Of a stretch of DNA of 64,000 bases, positions 43,512 to 51,461 are shown piece by piece. The notes under the pieces are model-generated. The model did no database searches and was not told the DNA's origin. It saw nothing but the letters and a program-made list of their open reading frames with translations. Source of the stretch: Clostridia bacterium (lineage in GTDB: Bacteria; Bacillota; TC1; UBA5767). The stretch spans positions 1,164,001 through 1,228,000 of the forward strand of contig CP069393.1 of assembly GCA_016887505.1 (NCBI GenBank), in the 5' to 3' direction. Both the position numbers and the translations under genes were made by a program. The number at the start of each line of letters is the position of its first letter. The first letter of the stretch is position 1.

Positions 43512-44660
43512 TTAAAGCCTTTCTCCAATCTGTTTCAAGGCGTCTATCGTGTACTCTATTTCTTCCATCGTAGTCTCATTACCCACAGAAAAACGCATCA
43601 CGCCTTCTGGATATGTGCCCAAAGTTTGGTGGCCTAACGGGGAACAGTGAAGACCAGGTCTTCCCATAATGCCGAATTTTTTATCCAGGACGTAGCATAG
43701 TTCTGAATTGTCTACACCCGCCATATTAAAGGCAACCGTACCCGTACGTTGTTCTAAATTCATCGTGCCATAGATTGTAAGGGCTCCAATCTCCTTCATT
43801 CCCTCTAGCAGTTTCGAGGTAAGAGCCATCTCTTTTTTTCGTTCTTCGGAAATTCCAAATTGAAGCAGATGTTCCATACCTGCTTTCAATCCCATAATAC
43901 CCACGGTATTCAAGGTACCACTTTCAAATTTATCCGGCATAAAATCAGGCTGATCCGCAAGGTGGGAAAGGCTTCCAGTTCCTCCCCTAAGGATTGGCTT
44001 CATGGTGTGAGCTGCTTCTTCACTCAAAACAAATCCTCCGGTTCCGTTTGGTCCCAATAGATGTTTATGACCAGTAAAAGCAAGTACGTCAATATTCTTT
44101 ACCGTTAAGGGTAAAACGCCAGCCGTCTGGGCTGTGTCTACAATCGTGAGAATATTTCTTTCTTTAGCTAAACGCACTACTTCTTCAAGAGGAAATATAT
44201 TGCCACATACATTGGAAGCATGGGACACAACAATCATCTTGGTATTGTGTTTGATGCACTTTGAAAAATCCTCCGGGTCCGTGATTCCATCCTCAGAAGC
44301 CGGAATCACATCGTAGCTAATCTTACCTTCCTTGGCCAAAGCATATACTGGCCGGTATACTGCATTATGCTCCATTCCTGAAATAATGACATGGTCTCCA
44401 GAATCCGCCAGACCCTGTATGGCCATATTAAGGGCCATGGTCACGTTCTGGGCAAAGACCACGTGATCTTCCCTCTCAGCAGAGAAAAAATCTGCTACCG
44501 TCTGTCTTGCAGAAAGCATCCTACGCCCAGCTTCTAAGGAACGTTCATAGCCGCCCCGTCCTGGGTTGGCATTATGGTTCACGAGAAAATCATTCATAGC
44601 TTCTAATACGCAAGCAGGCTTTTTGAAGCTAGTGGCAGCATAATCTAAATACACATTCAT
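43512..44660 (-). CDS. Cysteine desulfurase-like / selenocysteine lyase-like PLP enzyme
   Basis: This is a class-V aminotransferase-fold enzyme of 382 residues. The PLP site is visible as FTGHKHLLGPNGTGG (Lys in GHKH), SHASNVCGNIFPLEEV and IVDTAQTAGVLPL. The Cys in RPGLHCSPLGHQTLGTYPEG is the expected persulfide/perselenide residue of group II desulfurases. This subfamily usually sits beside YedE, TusA-like and DUF3343 genes in selenium-using bacteria, and that is the case here, with yedE diverging from it. It may mobilise sulfur or selenium for selenophosphate synthesis. AAGGGA precedes the start. Confidence 0.9.
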   Translation of the reverse strand: MNVYLDYAATSFKKPACVLEAMNDFLVNHNANPGRGGYERSLEAGRRMLSARQTVADFFSAEREDHVVFAQNVTMALNMAIQGLADSGDHVIISGMEHNAVYRPVYALAKEGKISYDVIPASEDGITDPEDFSKCIKHNTKMIVVSHASNVCGNIFPLEEVVRLAKERNILTIVDTAQTAGVLPLTVKNIDVLAFTGHKHLLGPNGTGGFVLSEEAAHTMKPILRGGTGSLSHLADQPDFMPDKFESGTLNTVGIMGLKAGMEHLLQFGISEERKKEMALTSKLLEGMKEIGALTIYGTMNLEQRTGTVAFNMAGVDNSELCYVLDKKFGIMGRPGLHCSPLGHQTLGTYPEGVMRFSVGNETTMEEIEYTIDALKQIGERL

Positions 44661-44908
44661 AGTTTTCCCTTTCTTTCTCGTTTCATCTAACTAGTCCAAA
44701 TATTGCTTTTCTACTGCTAATATATCACAGAGCCCTAACGATTCCACTATCTAAGCAAAAATAGTTTTTAGCATAGGAAATACTTATGTTTCCAAGGTCT
44801 TGATAGAGAGTTTCTATCGGGGCCATAATCCCCTTTACCACCGCATTTTTTGCAATTATTATGAAGATGCAATAATCAATACTATTTATGTCAAGAAAGG
44901 AACTATTC

Positions 44909-45952
44909 ATGACCAACATTCAGAAAAAACTAATTGTTACCGGCAGTTTCATTGGCCTCATGGCCTCCCTGCTGATGAAGTATGGAAACCCTGGCAACAT
45001 GGGGATTTGTGTCGCTTGCTTTATACGAGATATTGGAGGGGCCTTAGGACTGCATTCAGTGGAAAAACTGAGTTACCTGCGTCCAGAAATTATTGGATTC
45101 ATTCTAGGATCCTTTTTGGCTGCTTTGGCCTTTAAGGAATTTAGGCCCCGAGGTGGTAGCTCACCGGCCACCCGCTTCCTATTAGGCATGATCATGATGA
45201 TTGGGGCCTTGGCCTTCTTGGGTTGTCCGCTCAGGATGTTACTGCGTATGGCCGGCGGAGACTTAAACGCTCTAGTGGGCCTAGCTGGATTCTTAGCTGG
45301 TATCTACATCGGGATCCGGTATTTGAAAAAAGGCTTTTCGCTCGGCAGAAGTTATTCCCAGCACAAAGTAAATGGTGGGATTCTCCCAGTCATAGGAATC
45401 TTCCTACTAATTGGTTTACTACTAGCACCAGCTTTCATCGGTGCTGGCGCAGCACATGCACCGATGATTTTTTCCTTACTAGTTGGTCTGGTAATCGGTG
45501 CCGCCGCACAACGAACCCGTCTATGCACTGCTGGCGCCTTCCGTGATGTCATGTTAATTCGTGATTTTACACTTTTTTATGGTGTCGTTGCCATCTTTGT
45601 GGCCGCCCTTATTGGAAATCTAGTGTTCAATCCAGGATTCTTTCATCTTTCATTTCTTGAGCAACCCGCAGCCCATACCGATGGACTATGGAACTTCTTG
45701 GGTATGCTAGTCGTTGGATTCTCCGCTACCTTGTTGGGTGGATGTCCGCTGCGTCAGACTATACTGGGCGGCGAAGGTGACTCAGACAGTGCCATTACTT
45801 TCTTTGGCCTTTTAACTGGAGCTGCTATCAGCCATAACCTAGGAATGGCTGGTTCTGGAACTGGTCTTGCCATAAACGGCCAAGTGGGCGTCATCGTCTG
45901 TCTCCTTCTTCTGTTTATAGTCGCTACCATGTACAGCCGGGAAACAGCCTAA
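44909..45952 (+). CDS. yedE: YedE-family putative selenium transporter
   Basis: This membrane protein of 347 residues has about nine helices in two repeats of the YeeE/YedE type. Each half has the hallmark GCPLR motif: LGCPLRMLLRMAGGD and GGCPLRQTILGGEGDSDS. Other conserved Cys lie in GICVACFIRD and TRLCTAGAFRD. Relatives move thiosulfate or selenium species; those next to TusA/DUF3343 genes are called putative selenium transporters. The start at 44909 follows AAAGGA by 7 nt; a Met seven codons upstream has no ribosome site. It leads a three-gene operon. Confidence 0.9.
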   Translation: MTNIQKKLIVTGSFIGLMASLLMKYGNPGNMGICVACFIRDIGGALGLHSVEKLSYLRPEIIGFILGSFLAALAFKEFRPRGGSSPATRFLLGMIMMIGALAFLGCPLRMLLRMAGGDLNALVGLAGFLAGIYIGIRYLKKGFSLGRSYSQHKVNGGILPVIGIFLLIGLLLAPAFIGAGAAHAPMIFSLLVGLVIGAAAQRTRLCTAGAFRDVMLIRDFTLFYGVVAIFVAALIGNLVFNPGFFHLSFLEQPAAHTDGLWNFLGMLVVGFSATLLGGCPLRQTILGGEGDSDSAITFFGLLTGAAISHNLGMAGSGTGLAINGQVGVIVCLLLLFIVATMYSRETA

Positions 45953-45985
45953 TTGATATTAAAAAATGAAAAGAGGTATGATAAA

Positions 45986-46195
45986 ATGATTGAAGTAGAT
46001 GCAAGAGGAAGAAGCTGTCCGGAACCCGTCGTAATGACCAAAAAGGCTCTTGATCGCTACGATGGTCAAGAAATTGTAGTTTTGGTTGATACCAACGTGG
46101 CCAAAGAAAACGTAAGCCGTTTGGCTAAAAATTCAGGTTTTACGATTTCACTTACGCAAGAAGGTGAAGATATCCGGATTACGTGCACCAAATAG
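45986..46195 (+). CDS. TusA-like sulfur/selenium carrier protein
   Basis: This 69-residue protein has the TusA fold with the persulfide-carrying Cys in SCPEPVVMTKKAL (CPxP motif). In the related YedF proteins this domain is fused to a DsrE-like domain; here it is alone. It probably hands sulfur or selenium between the transporter or desulfurase and acceptor proteins. The start at 45986 (MIEVDARGR) uses AGAGG ~9 nt upstream. It lies 33 nt after yedE and 14 nt before the DUF3343 gene. Confidence 0.88.
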   Translation: MIEVDARGRSCPEPVVMTKKALDRYDGQEIVVLVDTNVAKENVSRLAKNSGFTISLTQEGEDIRITCTK

Positions 46196-46209
46196 TAAGG
46201 AGCAAAACG

Positions 46210-46467
46210 ATGATTAAAGGATACGTAACCTTTCATTCTGTCTCAGATTCACTGAAATTTGAGAAGACTGTCAAAGAAAGTGGCTTAGAAGTTCAGTTGG
46301 TACCCGTTCCTAGGGAAATTAGTTCCAGTTGCGGTGTTGCCGCCATGTTTCCATCTGAAATGGAACAGGCCGTGCGGGATTTCATTCAAGGTCATAATCT
46401 AGAAGTAGCGGATATCCATATGCTAGAGCAAGCAGGAAAGAAGAAAGGCTTACTCGACCGATTTTAA
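46210..46467 (+). CDS. DUF3343 family protein (putative Se/S carrier)
   Basis: This 84-residue protein matches the small DUF3343 family found with YedE and TusA genes. The conserved part is SLKFEKTVKESGLEVQLVPVPREISSSCGVAA, whose Cys is the likely sulfur- or selenium-binding residue. No biochemical role is known to me. The start at 46210 follows AAGGAG by 7 nt. It is the last gene of the plus-strand selenium operon and is followed by a terminator. Confidence 0.86.
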   Translation: MIKGYVTFHSVSDSLKFEKTVKESGLEVQLVPVPREISSSCGVAAMFPSEMEQAVRDFIQGHNLEVADIHMLEQAGKKKGLLDRF

Positions 46468-46486
46468 ATCGTCACCATTCACCCAA

Positions 46487-46519
46487 AAGAAGCGCTCCCT
46501 GCGGGGAGCGCTTCTTGTA
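46487..46519. terminator. Bidirectional terminator between selenium and sulfur operons
   Basis: AAGAAGCGCTCC pairs with GGAGCGCTTCTT over a short GC-rich apex. It lies between convergent genes and has T-rich flanks on both sides. Confidence 0.85.
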
Positions 46520-46556
46520 TTACAAATTTTTTGTTTCGGTCTCACCAATTTAATCC

Positions 46557-47852
46557 TTAATTCTGTCTTTGATCCAACATATCCAAAACCGTTTGGTCCA
46601 TGCGTTGCATCCCTTGGCTGCTAACAGCCTCTAGATTGGCAATCGATGCTTCCGTGGATACTTCTACTATTCCTTGTACATCGTTCAAATAGACCCCATT
46701 TACGGACATCATAGCATACGTAAAGGCTTCCACTGCCGCAGTCTCAAGTTTAAGAGCACAAGTACCTTTCGCACCATCGCACAAGGTTCCAGTCAGGTTG
46801 GCTATCATTCCCTTAATCGCGCCTTCAATCTGAGCTAATGAGCCACCAGCAAGCCAAGATAATCCTGCCGCCGCACCCAATCCTGCCGAAACACTACAGC
46901 CACATAGAGGAGATAGTTTCCCCAAGTAGGATTTTGCCAATGCATTGGTCAAATTGGCAATGGCCAAGGCACGAAGTAAATCCTCCCGAGATTTCGAATT
47001 GTACTCGCAATAGGCATGTAAAGGAAGTGTAATCAAAAGTCCTTGGTTACCACTGCCACAGCTAGTCATAACCGGCAACTTGGCACCGCCCATCCGTGCA
47101 TCTGCTGCTGCTGAAACCTGGATGCGGATCTTTGTCAAAAGATCATCACAAAGCAAGCCTTGATCAACCAATTGTTTCAAGCCCCTGCCGATACCCAAAC
47201 CGTACGCTTTCTTTTGCCCTAATTCTGAAATTTTGCTGTTCATTTGAACGGCCTCTTCCAGCCAAGCAATGTCTTCTAGGGGTGTTGAAGTCGCAAAATC
47301 GAGTATTTGGGAAATCGTAACTTTTCTCATGGCTGCTAAAGTATCTTCTGCAGCAAGCTTTGGCGAACCAGCTTTATTATCACCGTCTTCTTGCAAAATT
47401 TGTCCGTTTACAGAAACCTGAATAAAACGGTCATGGCTACCCCCGATGATGGCCGTTGCTTCGCCCTCAGACGTCTTAAGTGTTGCTTTGACATAAACAT
47501 CGTAATCGGATTCAGTATACCCTAATTCCAAAATATTCTTCTTAACATATGCCCTGGCTTCTTCTTTTTCTGCATCAGAAGCGACTTCAAGAATCCTCAT
47601 ACCCAACTCAGGTTTTTTCACCAATACACCCATGAAAGCAGCCATGCCAATACCCTTTTCATCTGTTCCAGGTATACCAACTGCACTAGCATTCTTGTAT
47701 AGTCCCTTGCTGGCTACGATATGCAGTGATTGTATTTCACCAGAAATGAGACTTGCAGCTTTGGCACAGGCCAAAGCAATCGCTACTGGTTCAGTACATC
47801 CTGTTGCAGGCTTTACTTGTTCTGTGAGCACTTGGTTGAAATATGTATTCAT
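46557..47852 (-). CDS. cyuA: L-cysteine desulfidase family protein (CyuA/UPF0597)
   Basis: This iron-sulfur enzyme family degrades L-cysteine to sulfide, ammonia and pyruvate (CdsB/CyuA, related to serine dehydratase alpha). The 431-residue sequence has the motif TGCTEPVAIALACAKA at residues ~17-32, the central MTSCGSGNQGLLITLPL, and the Cys-rich PLCGCSVSAGLGAAAGL and CDGAKGTCALKLETAA segments whose Cys should hold the 4Fe-4S cluster. It is the last gene of the sulfur operon, 15 nt after the UPF0280 gene, with AAGGAG before the start. Its product sulfide is the substrate expected for the upstream homocysteine genes. Confidence 0.9.
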   Translation of the reverse strand: MNTYFNQVLTEQVKPATGCTEPVAIALACAKAASLISGEIQSLHIVASKGLYKNASAVGIPGTDEKGIGMAAFMGVLVKKPELGMRILEVASDAEKEEARAYVKKNILELGYTESDYDVYVKATLKTSEGEATAIIGGSHDRFIQVSVNGQILQEDGDNKAGSPKLAAEDTLAAMRKVTISQILDFATSTPLEDIAWLEEAVQMNSKISELGQKKAYGLGIGRGLKQLVDQGLLCDDLLTKIRIQVSAAADARMGGAKLPVMTSCGSGNQGLLITLPLHAYCEYNSKSREDLLRALAIANLTNALAKSYLGKLSPLCGCSVSAGLGAAAGLSWLAGGSLAQIEGAIKGMIANLTGTLCDGAKGTCALKLETAAVEAFTYAMMSVNGVYLNDVQGIVEVSTEASIANLEAVSSQGMQRMDQTVLDMLDQRQN

Positions 47853-47867
47853 TCGTCCTCTCCTTGT

Positions 47868-48605
47868 CTAAATCCTTGTCAACAACATCTGTCCAACTAC
47901 GACCAATTGATCGCGCCGTACTGCTAAAATTCCATCTATCCCATCATATTTCAGATACTTCTCTAAAATTGGCTCTATTGGCTGGCTTTCTCCAATTTGA
48001 TTACAAATGGCGGTGGCCATGGCATCTGCCAAAGCGCCCTCTTTCGCTTTCACCACTACAGCATCTGCTTTGCCAAACGAAAAAGAATGCCCTACAGTCC
48101 CCGACGAGGTACATAGGGATATCGGCATCTCTGTAGCTCGTATTGTCAGTCCAATGCGGTTGGAAAAAGGTGAATCGCCAGCATAGATTGCTATGACTAA
48201 GTCCTCTGCACAATCTACGAATAGGTCACCGCCGTTCTCGGCAATCACTTCTGCCACACCCATACATTTCGCCTGTTCTGCAATACATTGGGCAAAGGTG
48301 CCGGCTACAGCAGCCATCGGTCCCGTTCCAGCAATTTTTCCGGCTTGAATCATCGTTTGAACGATAGCCGGTGCTGAAGGATCCTCCGCAATGGGGTTCA
48401 AAGAAATATTAAACTCTGGTCGCACCTCAATATAGCAATCTAAGAGCGTGTACAAACTTTTTTGTAGTTTTTTGAGTGAGATTTCCAGTCTTTCAGGTTC
48501 TTGCACCTCTCCCAAACCTACCCAAATATCACTCGCCTGGTGTTTAAGCAGAAAATGATGGGGAAAACGTTTCCCCATCCATTCTCTGTATGTCCTCTCT
48601 TGCAT
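47868..48605 (-). CDS. UPF0280 family protein (ApbE-like fold)
   Basis: This 245-residue protein is of the UPF0280/COG2122 family, related in fold to the FAD-transferase ApbE. Typical segments are GTGPMAAVAGTFAQCIAEQA, EVIAENGGDLFVDC and GLTIRATEMPISLCTSSGTVGHSF. In methanogens this family has been linked genetically to homocysteine biosynthesis with DUF39 and NIL-ferredoxin proteins; its chemistry is unknown. The ATG at 48605 overlaps the stop of the ferredoxin gene (TAATG), so I take it as the start, although the frame is open further upstream. Confidence 0.86.
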   Translation of the reverse strand: MQERTYREWMGKRFPHHFLLKHQASDIWVGLGEVQEPERLEISLKKLQKSLYTLLDCYIEVRPEFNISLNPIAEDPSAPAIVQTMIQAGKIAGTGPMAAVAGTFAQCIAEQAKCMGVAEVIAENGGDLFVDCAEDLVIAIYAGDSPFSNRIGLTIRATEMPISLCTSSGTVGHSFSFGKADAVVVKAKEGALADAMATAICNQIGESQPIEPILEKYLKYDGIDGILAVRRDQLVVVGQMLLTRI

Positions 48606-49003
48606 TAGATTCCTAGTGTAATGGCTCTTCTCGGACATGCTTTCACACACATTCCGCAGGCCACACATAAATCTGGTTTCAACTCCACCTCTGAGGTGCG
48701 ACGATTAATAGTTAATGCACCCACCGGGCAAACAGCAGTGCATGAACCGCAATCTACACAAAGATTACGATCCAACTCGATTTCTTCACTCATACGGTGA
48801 ATGGCAACACCTTCTGCCTTGATGAAGGCGATGGCTTCATCTAACCTCTTACCATTCATCTCAAGAACCAGTACACCTTCTTCACCGGCTTCTATCTTGG
48901 CTGAGATAATATTAATCTTAATATCGAAATCCTTAACCAAAAGATAGGTGATTGGCTTTTCAGTAGCCTTCTGATGAAAGTTAAGGATATATTTCTTACT
49001 CAT
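48605..49003 (-). CDS. NIL-domain ferredoxin (2x 4Fe-4S), putative homocysteine-synthesis subunit
   Basis: This 132-residue protein combines an N-terminal NIL domain (KYILNFHQKATEKPITYLLV) with two 4Fe-4S sites, CVDCGSCTAVCP and CVACGMCVKACP. The same pairing with a DUF39 protein is implicated in making homocysteine from aspartate semialdehyde and sulfide in methanogens and other anaerobes, where the ferredoxin supplies electrons or carries sulfur. The start at 49003 overlaps the DUF39 gene's last 8 nt (ATGAGTAA) and follows GGAGG by 8 nt, so the two are coupled. Confidence 0.9.
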   Translation of the reverse strand: MSKKYILNFHQKATEKPITYLLVKDFDIKINIISAKIEAGEEGVLVLEMNGKRLDEAIAFIKAEGVAIHRMSEEIELDRNLCVDCGSCTAVCPVGALTINRRTSEVELKPDLCVACGMCVKACPRRAITLGI

Positions 49004-50171
49004 CGTTGCTGCCTCCATTTCCGCCCAGATTCTTTAGACTTGTATTTTCAGGGAACATGCGTACCGGTTCTGTCAAAGTAAAGTCACCAGCCATGATCCA
49101 TTCTTTTAAGGTTTGCGCAATCTTTCGTGCCTTGGGAATACTAGACATCGGTGCAGTCCGTACTTTTTTGCCGTTCAATTCCACTGTACCACTCTTTAGG
49201 CTCTTGTAATCGATACGACCATAAGTAGGCTTATCTCGTTTAGGCACACTATAATCTACGATAGTCGTAAAAATTTCCTCATCACGTACACAAACATTTT
49301 TTAGTATATCCATATCTAGTAGAGGAATCGGCAATCCCATTCCAATATAAATCGATACCCCGTAACGTTCCATGACTGCCGACTGAATAAACTCAGCACT
49401 CATCTCTTTTAAGTCACCAATCAAGCTTAAGGTCGCCGCTGGCGCTACTGGTATCCCGTTTTCTAAACGTTCAACATTGGTCTTAAATTGAGTTCCATTC
49501 CAGGCAATATGTCCTTGGGCACCACCCAAGAAAATCTTGGTTCCCACTCCTATGGTGCGGTAAGTAGGATCATTCAAGAGTGGACTTAATTGACCGGACG
49601 TCGCATAATTCATATTCTTAAAATTGGGATATAAAATGCCCATATAGGTGTAAATCGTCTTTTGTGAGCCATTAACTGCTGCCGCATAGTTTTGGTAACA
49701 GTTCCTAGGATTGAACATGATGGCCTCGTTGATGGAATCCAAGGTAATCTTATAATTGCATTCACGGCCGGGATAGCAATCTGTAACCGAGCCCGTAGCA
49801 TATAAGTCAATTTCTTCACCCTTTAGCAAGGATTCAATGACATGGGCGCCACCGTACAAATCATCTCCATGATGGTCCTCAGCCAACTCACCAGCACCCA
49901 AAAATGCATCTACTGCCGCAAGCCCCGCATAAGCCGGAACACCGTTTAACAGCGTCTTATTCATTTTAATAGGTGGATCATCGTGCCCAAAATTTAAAAA
50001 TACACCAGAGGAACACATGGGGCTAAACGTTCCTGTGGTTACTACGTCTACTTTTTCAAATGTTTTTTCCATTCCGTCTTTATCGACTAAATCAATAATC
50101 TCTTCTGCTGTCACAGCAACCGCCTTGCCGCTCAAGATTCTTTCATTTATCTCTTGTATGGTTTTCTTCAT
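48996..50171 (-). CDS. DUF39/COG1900 homocysteine biosynthesis protein
   Basis: This 391-residue protein belongs to the DUF39 family (COG1900), the main subunit proposed to convert aspartate semialdehyde and sulfide to homocysteine. Conserved elements include TTGTFSPMCSSGVFLNFGHDDPP with a Cys, YGGAHVIESL, TDCYPGRECNYKI with two Cys, and FLGGAQGHIAWNGTQF. This variant lacks C-terminal CBS or ferredoxin extensions, which agrees with a separate NIL-ferredoxin gene directly downstream. The start at 50171 uses AGGAGA. It is gene three of the six-gene operon. Confidence 0.9.
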   Translation of the reverse strand: MKKTIQEINERILSGKAVAVTAEEIIDLVDKDGMEKTFEKVDVVTTGTFSPMCSSGVFLNFGHDDPPIKMNKTLLNGVPAYAGLAAVDAFLGAGELAEDHHGDDLYGGAHVIESLLKGEEIDLYATGSVTDCYPGRECNYKITLDSINEAIMFNPRNCYQNYAAAVNGSQKTIYTYMGILYPNFKNMNYATSGQLSPLLNDPTYRTIGVGTKIFLGGAQGHIAWNGTQFKTNVERLENGIPVAPAATLSLIGDLKEMSAEFIQSAVMERYGVSIYIGMGLPIPLLDMDILKNVCVRDEEIFTTIVDYSVPKRDKPTYGRIDYKSLKSGTVELNGKKVRTAPMSSIPKARKIAQTLKEWIMAGDFTLTEPVRMFPENTSLKNLGGNGGSNDE

Positions 50172-50219
50172 AAACGATTGTCTCCTTTTCTCGATTGCTC
50201 CCATTATATCACTCGGCTC

Positions 50220-50663
50220 CTAGAATTCAATGGAACCCGGAAATAAGCTCCTATCCTTATAGATCATGACTGTTCCGGTCATCTTAGAACAAAGTTGACC
50301 CTCTTCATCACGTAAGCACATTTCGTAAATACCCAATGTCCTACCACGTTTTATTTCCACAGCTTGAACCTCTAGTTTTTCACTTTTAGGTGCTCTTAGC
50401 AAATGAAAATCCATCTGTGTCCCTATCGCCATACAACCATAGGAATTAGAAGCCGCAGCAAATGCAAAGTCACACAAGGTAAACAGTGCGCCTCCCATCA
50501 CCATACCAGCTGCATTTAGGTGGCTGGCATTGACTTTCATGCTAGCCTTAGCCCATCCAAAGTCAATATCTTCTAAAAGCATTCCATTCTCCCCAGCAAA
50601 ACGGTCCTGCAGAAAATAGTTGATGAATGCCTCTTTTCTTTTTTGGGTAAATACCCCTTTCAT
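50220..50663 (-). CDS. PaaI-family hotdog thioesterase
   Basis: This 147-residue protein has the hotdog fold of PaaI-type acyl-CoA thioesterases. It shows the active-site region NAAGMVMGGALFTLCDFAFA, followed by GTQMDFHLLRAPKSEKLEVQ. The substrate acyl group is unknown. The gene lies 3 nt after the HD-domain gene and 48 nt before the DUF39 gene, so it is in the sulfur operon, perhaps by chance of gene order. GAGGT precedes the ATG. Confidence 0.88.
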   Translation of the reverse strand: MKGVFTQKRKEAFINYFLQDRFAGENGMLLEDIDFGWAKASMKVNASHLNAAGMVMGGALFTLCDFAFAAASNSYGCMAIGTQMDFHLLRAPKSEKLEVQAVEIKRGRTLGIYEMCLRDEEGQLCSKMTGTVMIYKDRSLFPGSIEF

Positions 50664-50666
50664 ATT

Positions 50667-51218
50667 CTACCTCGTTTCCACTCTTTTAGGAATAAATTTT
50701 TTAAAAGACCAAGGCAGAGACTCTTGATTTTTTATTGGAGCCAACTCCTCTTGAAGCTGTTTCAAGCGCAAACGCTTAGATGCACTTAGGTTTTTACCAG
50801 GTTCTTCATAGTAACGACTCATAAGGTCTGCGTCCTTGATCAGCTCAGCATAGCTAGCTAGTTCCACCTTATCCTTTCGGTTATGACGTTTAATGGCCTT
50901 CTTAATAATTTTCAACTCCGTATCATTAAATAGGCCCGTATCCGCAAGGATTTTTTTCGCTAGCTTGGCCCCTTCGGAAACATGTTTTTCACCATCCCAG
51001 CCCATCTCAATACGGCCGATGTCATGCATCAGACCAATTACACAAGCTATATCTGGCACTAAGCCACGTCGGTAGGCTAGGTGCTGCGACCACTGGGAAA
51101 CACCATATAGATGATGTAATTCTTCCAAGAATTGTTTGCGGCTCATGCGCTTTTCTTCATAAGCACTCCAAATACATTTTTCCATTATGGAGCGAACCAC
51201 AACCACGCGTTTTTTCAT
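50667..51218 (-). CDS. HD-domain phosphohydrolase-like protein
   Basis: This 183-residue protein has an HD metal site: first His in SQHLAYRRG, HD in LMHDIGRIEMG, a later His in KRHNRKD and Asp in LIKDADLMSRYY. Similar proteins hydrolyse nucleotides or cyclic dinucleotides, for example YqeK/YedJ-like. The substrate is unknown. AAGGAG lies 5 nt before the ATG. It is the first gene of the sulfur operon and its promoter region is adjacent to the IS110-like element. Confidence 0.85.
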   Translation of the reverse strand: MKKRVVVVRSIMEKCIWSAYEEKRMSRKQFLEELHHLYGVSQWSQHLAYRRGLVPDIACVIGLMHDIGRIEMGWDGEKHVSEGAKLAKKILADTGLFNDTELKIIKKAIKRHNRKDKVELASYAELIKDADLMSRYYEEPGKNLSASKRLRLKQLQEELAPIKNQESLPWSFKKFIPKRVETR

Positions 51219-51342
51219 ATTTTCTCCTTGTATTATGAACTTATAGCAAGCTATAGTTCAAAAGTATTTTGATATAATTTACATAGTGCTGTGGATTAGT
51301 GCTTTCTCCTATAGCTTTGACTATTTCGTAAAGGCTCTAACC

Positions 51343-51461
51343 ACATCTCTATGTTTTTTTGTTAATGAGTTAGATAACACGTAGATGTTTTATCTCGGGC
51401 AAGGTTACATGACATAGATGCTTGTGGAGCGCAGCAACTTTTTAGTAAAGGATGTGTCACT
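51343..51461 (+). ncRNA. Candidate IS110 bridge RNA region
   Basis: The non-coding left end can form two stem-loops. In the first, ACATCT (51343-51348) pairs with AGATGT (51383-51388), enclosing a second helix TGTTA/TAACA (51360-51364 with 51375-51379) across an internal loop. In the second, CAAG (51400-51403) pairs with CTTG (51421-51424). This layout fits the bridge RNAs of IS110 elements, which pair with target and donor through internal loops. No guide matching was done. Confidence 0.35.

Noticed and set aside
43779-44316. Plus-strand frames inside the desulfurase-like gene
   Set aside because: They are antisense shadows of a conserved PLP-enzyme reading frame, without ribosome sites.
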